A stretch of 5,989 bases of DNA from Methanobacteriota archaeon. GTDB lineage: Archaea > Halobacteriota > Halobacteria > Halobacteriales > Halalkalicoccaceae. The position numbers and the translations under genes were made by a program. This document shows, in pieces, positions 5,484-5,989 of the stretch. The stretch lies in assembly GCA_022561895.1 (NCBI GenBank), contig JADFQH010000193.1, forward strand, positions 1-5,989, written 5' to 3'. Under the pieces are notes generated by a model, which saw nothing but the letters and a program-made list of their open reading frames with translations, searched no databases and was not told the origin of the DNA. Position 1 is the first letter of the stretch. Each line of letters begins with the position of its first letter.

Positions 5484-5989
5484 CGTCACTCTCCGCGATG
5501 GGACGTGCCTTGCGGGCGCCGGCGATGATCGGGTCGGGATCACCAGCGGAGCCGTAGTGAACACAGGACGCTCGATGGCGCTGTCCCCCCGCGATCGTGT
5601 AGAAGTCGGGCTGATCGTCCTGCTCACACTCCTCGATTGCGTACGGGCACTCGTTTCTGAACCGACAGCCGTTCGTCGGGATCTCCTCGCGCGCCGAGTG
5701 ATCCGAGTGGTCCGAACGATCGGCGCGCCCCGAAAGCCTACGATAGCTCTCGAACAGCGCCTGCGTGTAGGGGTGTGAGGGACGAGCGAACAGCTCCTCG
5801 GTGGGTCCGCACTCGACGATCGTCCCCCCGTACATCACCAGCACGCGGTCGGCAAGCGCGGCGACGACACGGAGATCGTGGGTGACGAACAGCAGCGCCA
5901 TTCCCCCGGTCGTTAGCTCTCTGAACAACTCGATCAACCGAGCTTGAACAGTCACGTCGACGGCGGTCGTCGGCTCGTCGGCGATCAGC
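5476..5989 (-). CDS. Dipeptide/oligopeptide-type ABC importer ATP-binding protein (DppD/OppD-like), partial: N-terminal part beyond window
   Basis: Only the last 170 residues are in the window; the frame runs open through the right edge, so a GTG at 5955 is an internal Val, not a start. Visible parts: the end of Walker B with D-loop (LIADEPTTAVDVTVQA), the switch His in FVTHDLRVVAALADRV, then the oligopeptide C-terminal domain starting at HPYTQALFESY. Four cysteines follow in the usual compact pattern: CRFRNECPYAIEEC, then RASCVHYG. In some DppD relatives such cysteines bind an iron-sulfur cluster; that is known for relatives and inferred here. A short, probably disordered SDHSDHS run lies between the two parts. 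The D-loop reads TTAVD rather than the more common TTALD, a conservative change. The gene is upstream of and overlaps the DppF-like gene, and is its likely heterodimer partner. Confidence 0.92.
   Translation of the reverse strand, partial: LIADEPTTAVDVTVQARLIELFRELTTGGMALLFVTHDLRVVAALADRVLVMYGGTIVECGPTEELFARPSHPYTQALFESYRRLSGRADRSDHSDHSAREEIPTNGCRFRNECPYAIEECEQDDQPDFYTIAGGQRHRASCVHYGSAGDPDPIIAGARKARPIAESDDD
5491..5494 (-). promoter_or_regulatory. Shine-Dalgarno GGAG that fixes the DppF-like start
   Basis: Read leftward, GGAG sits 7 bases before ATG 5483, inside the end of the upstream ATPase gene. It argues against the in-frame upstream starts (open back to 5627), which would add 48 low-complexity residues not expected in the family. 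Confidence 0.55.

Noticed and set aside
4719..5528. Plus-strand 269-residue open frame
   Set aside because: It lies antisense to the DppF-like gene, which has complete ABC motifs. The product has no family features and is a shadow of high G+C coding sequence.
5484..5627. Upstream extension of the DppF-like protein by 48 residues
   Set aside because: The extra sequence is Ser/Arg/Pro-rich, overlaps the DppD-like gene, and is not expected in the family. ATG 5483 has a good GGAG at the right spacing.
5953..5955. GTG at 5955 as start of the DppD-like gene
   Set aside because: The frame continues upstream with Walker B and D-loop residues (LIADEPTTAVD), so the GTG is an internal Val and the gene is cut by the window edge.

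Overview
The window looks like chromosomal DNA from a haloarchaeon (class Halobacteria). It is G+C rich and its proteins are acidic. A leaderless-type TATA promoter places the box about 26 bases before an ATG. Downstream operon genes carry GGAG-type ribosome binding sites, and the PH-domain and ABC proteins have a haloarchaeal style. I cannot name a genus from the sequence alone.

Layout, left to right. Positions 1-264 hold no convincing gene. The stretch is G+C rich, rich in inverted repeats, and lies just downstream of a gene that appears truncated. Positions 265-2019 are a leftward operon: a small two-helix membrane protein (2019-1699), a YdbS-like membrane PH-domain protein (1694-1233) and a YdbT-like PH-domain protein (1236-265). 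The YdbT-like protein stops inside its second PH domain. Positions 2020-2220 are an AT-rich divergent promoter region. Positions 2221-4001 are a rightward pair encoding an ABC-2 type exporter, ATPase then permease, joined by an ATGA overlap. A 56-residue membrane protein (4033-4203) follows. After a 14-base convergent gap, a leftward pair occupies 5989-4218: the C-terminal part of a DppD/OppD-like ATPase, cut by the window edge, followed by a complete DppF/OppF-like ATPase. They are the last two genes of a peptide/oligopeptide (or similar solute) importer operon whose binding protein and permeases should lie beyond the right edge.

How the genes fit together. The YdbS/YdbT pair is a conserved two-gene membrane module of poorly known role; in Bacillus subtilis it is linked to resistance to certain antimicrobial compounds. 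The ABC-2 pair is a self-contained export or membrane-remodelling unit of unknown substrate. The Dpp/Opp ATPases power uptake. Nothing links the three units functionally except adjacency.

I found no CRISPR array, transposase, toxin-antitoxin pair or defence system. The points most worth a second look are the abrupt end of the YdbT-like protein, the structured non-coding tract beside it, and a long insertion between the C-terminal cysteines of the DppF-like ATPase.
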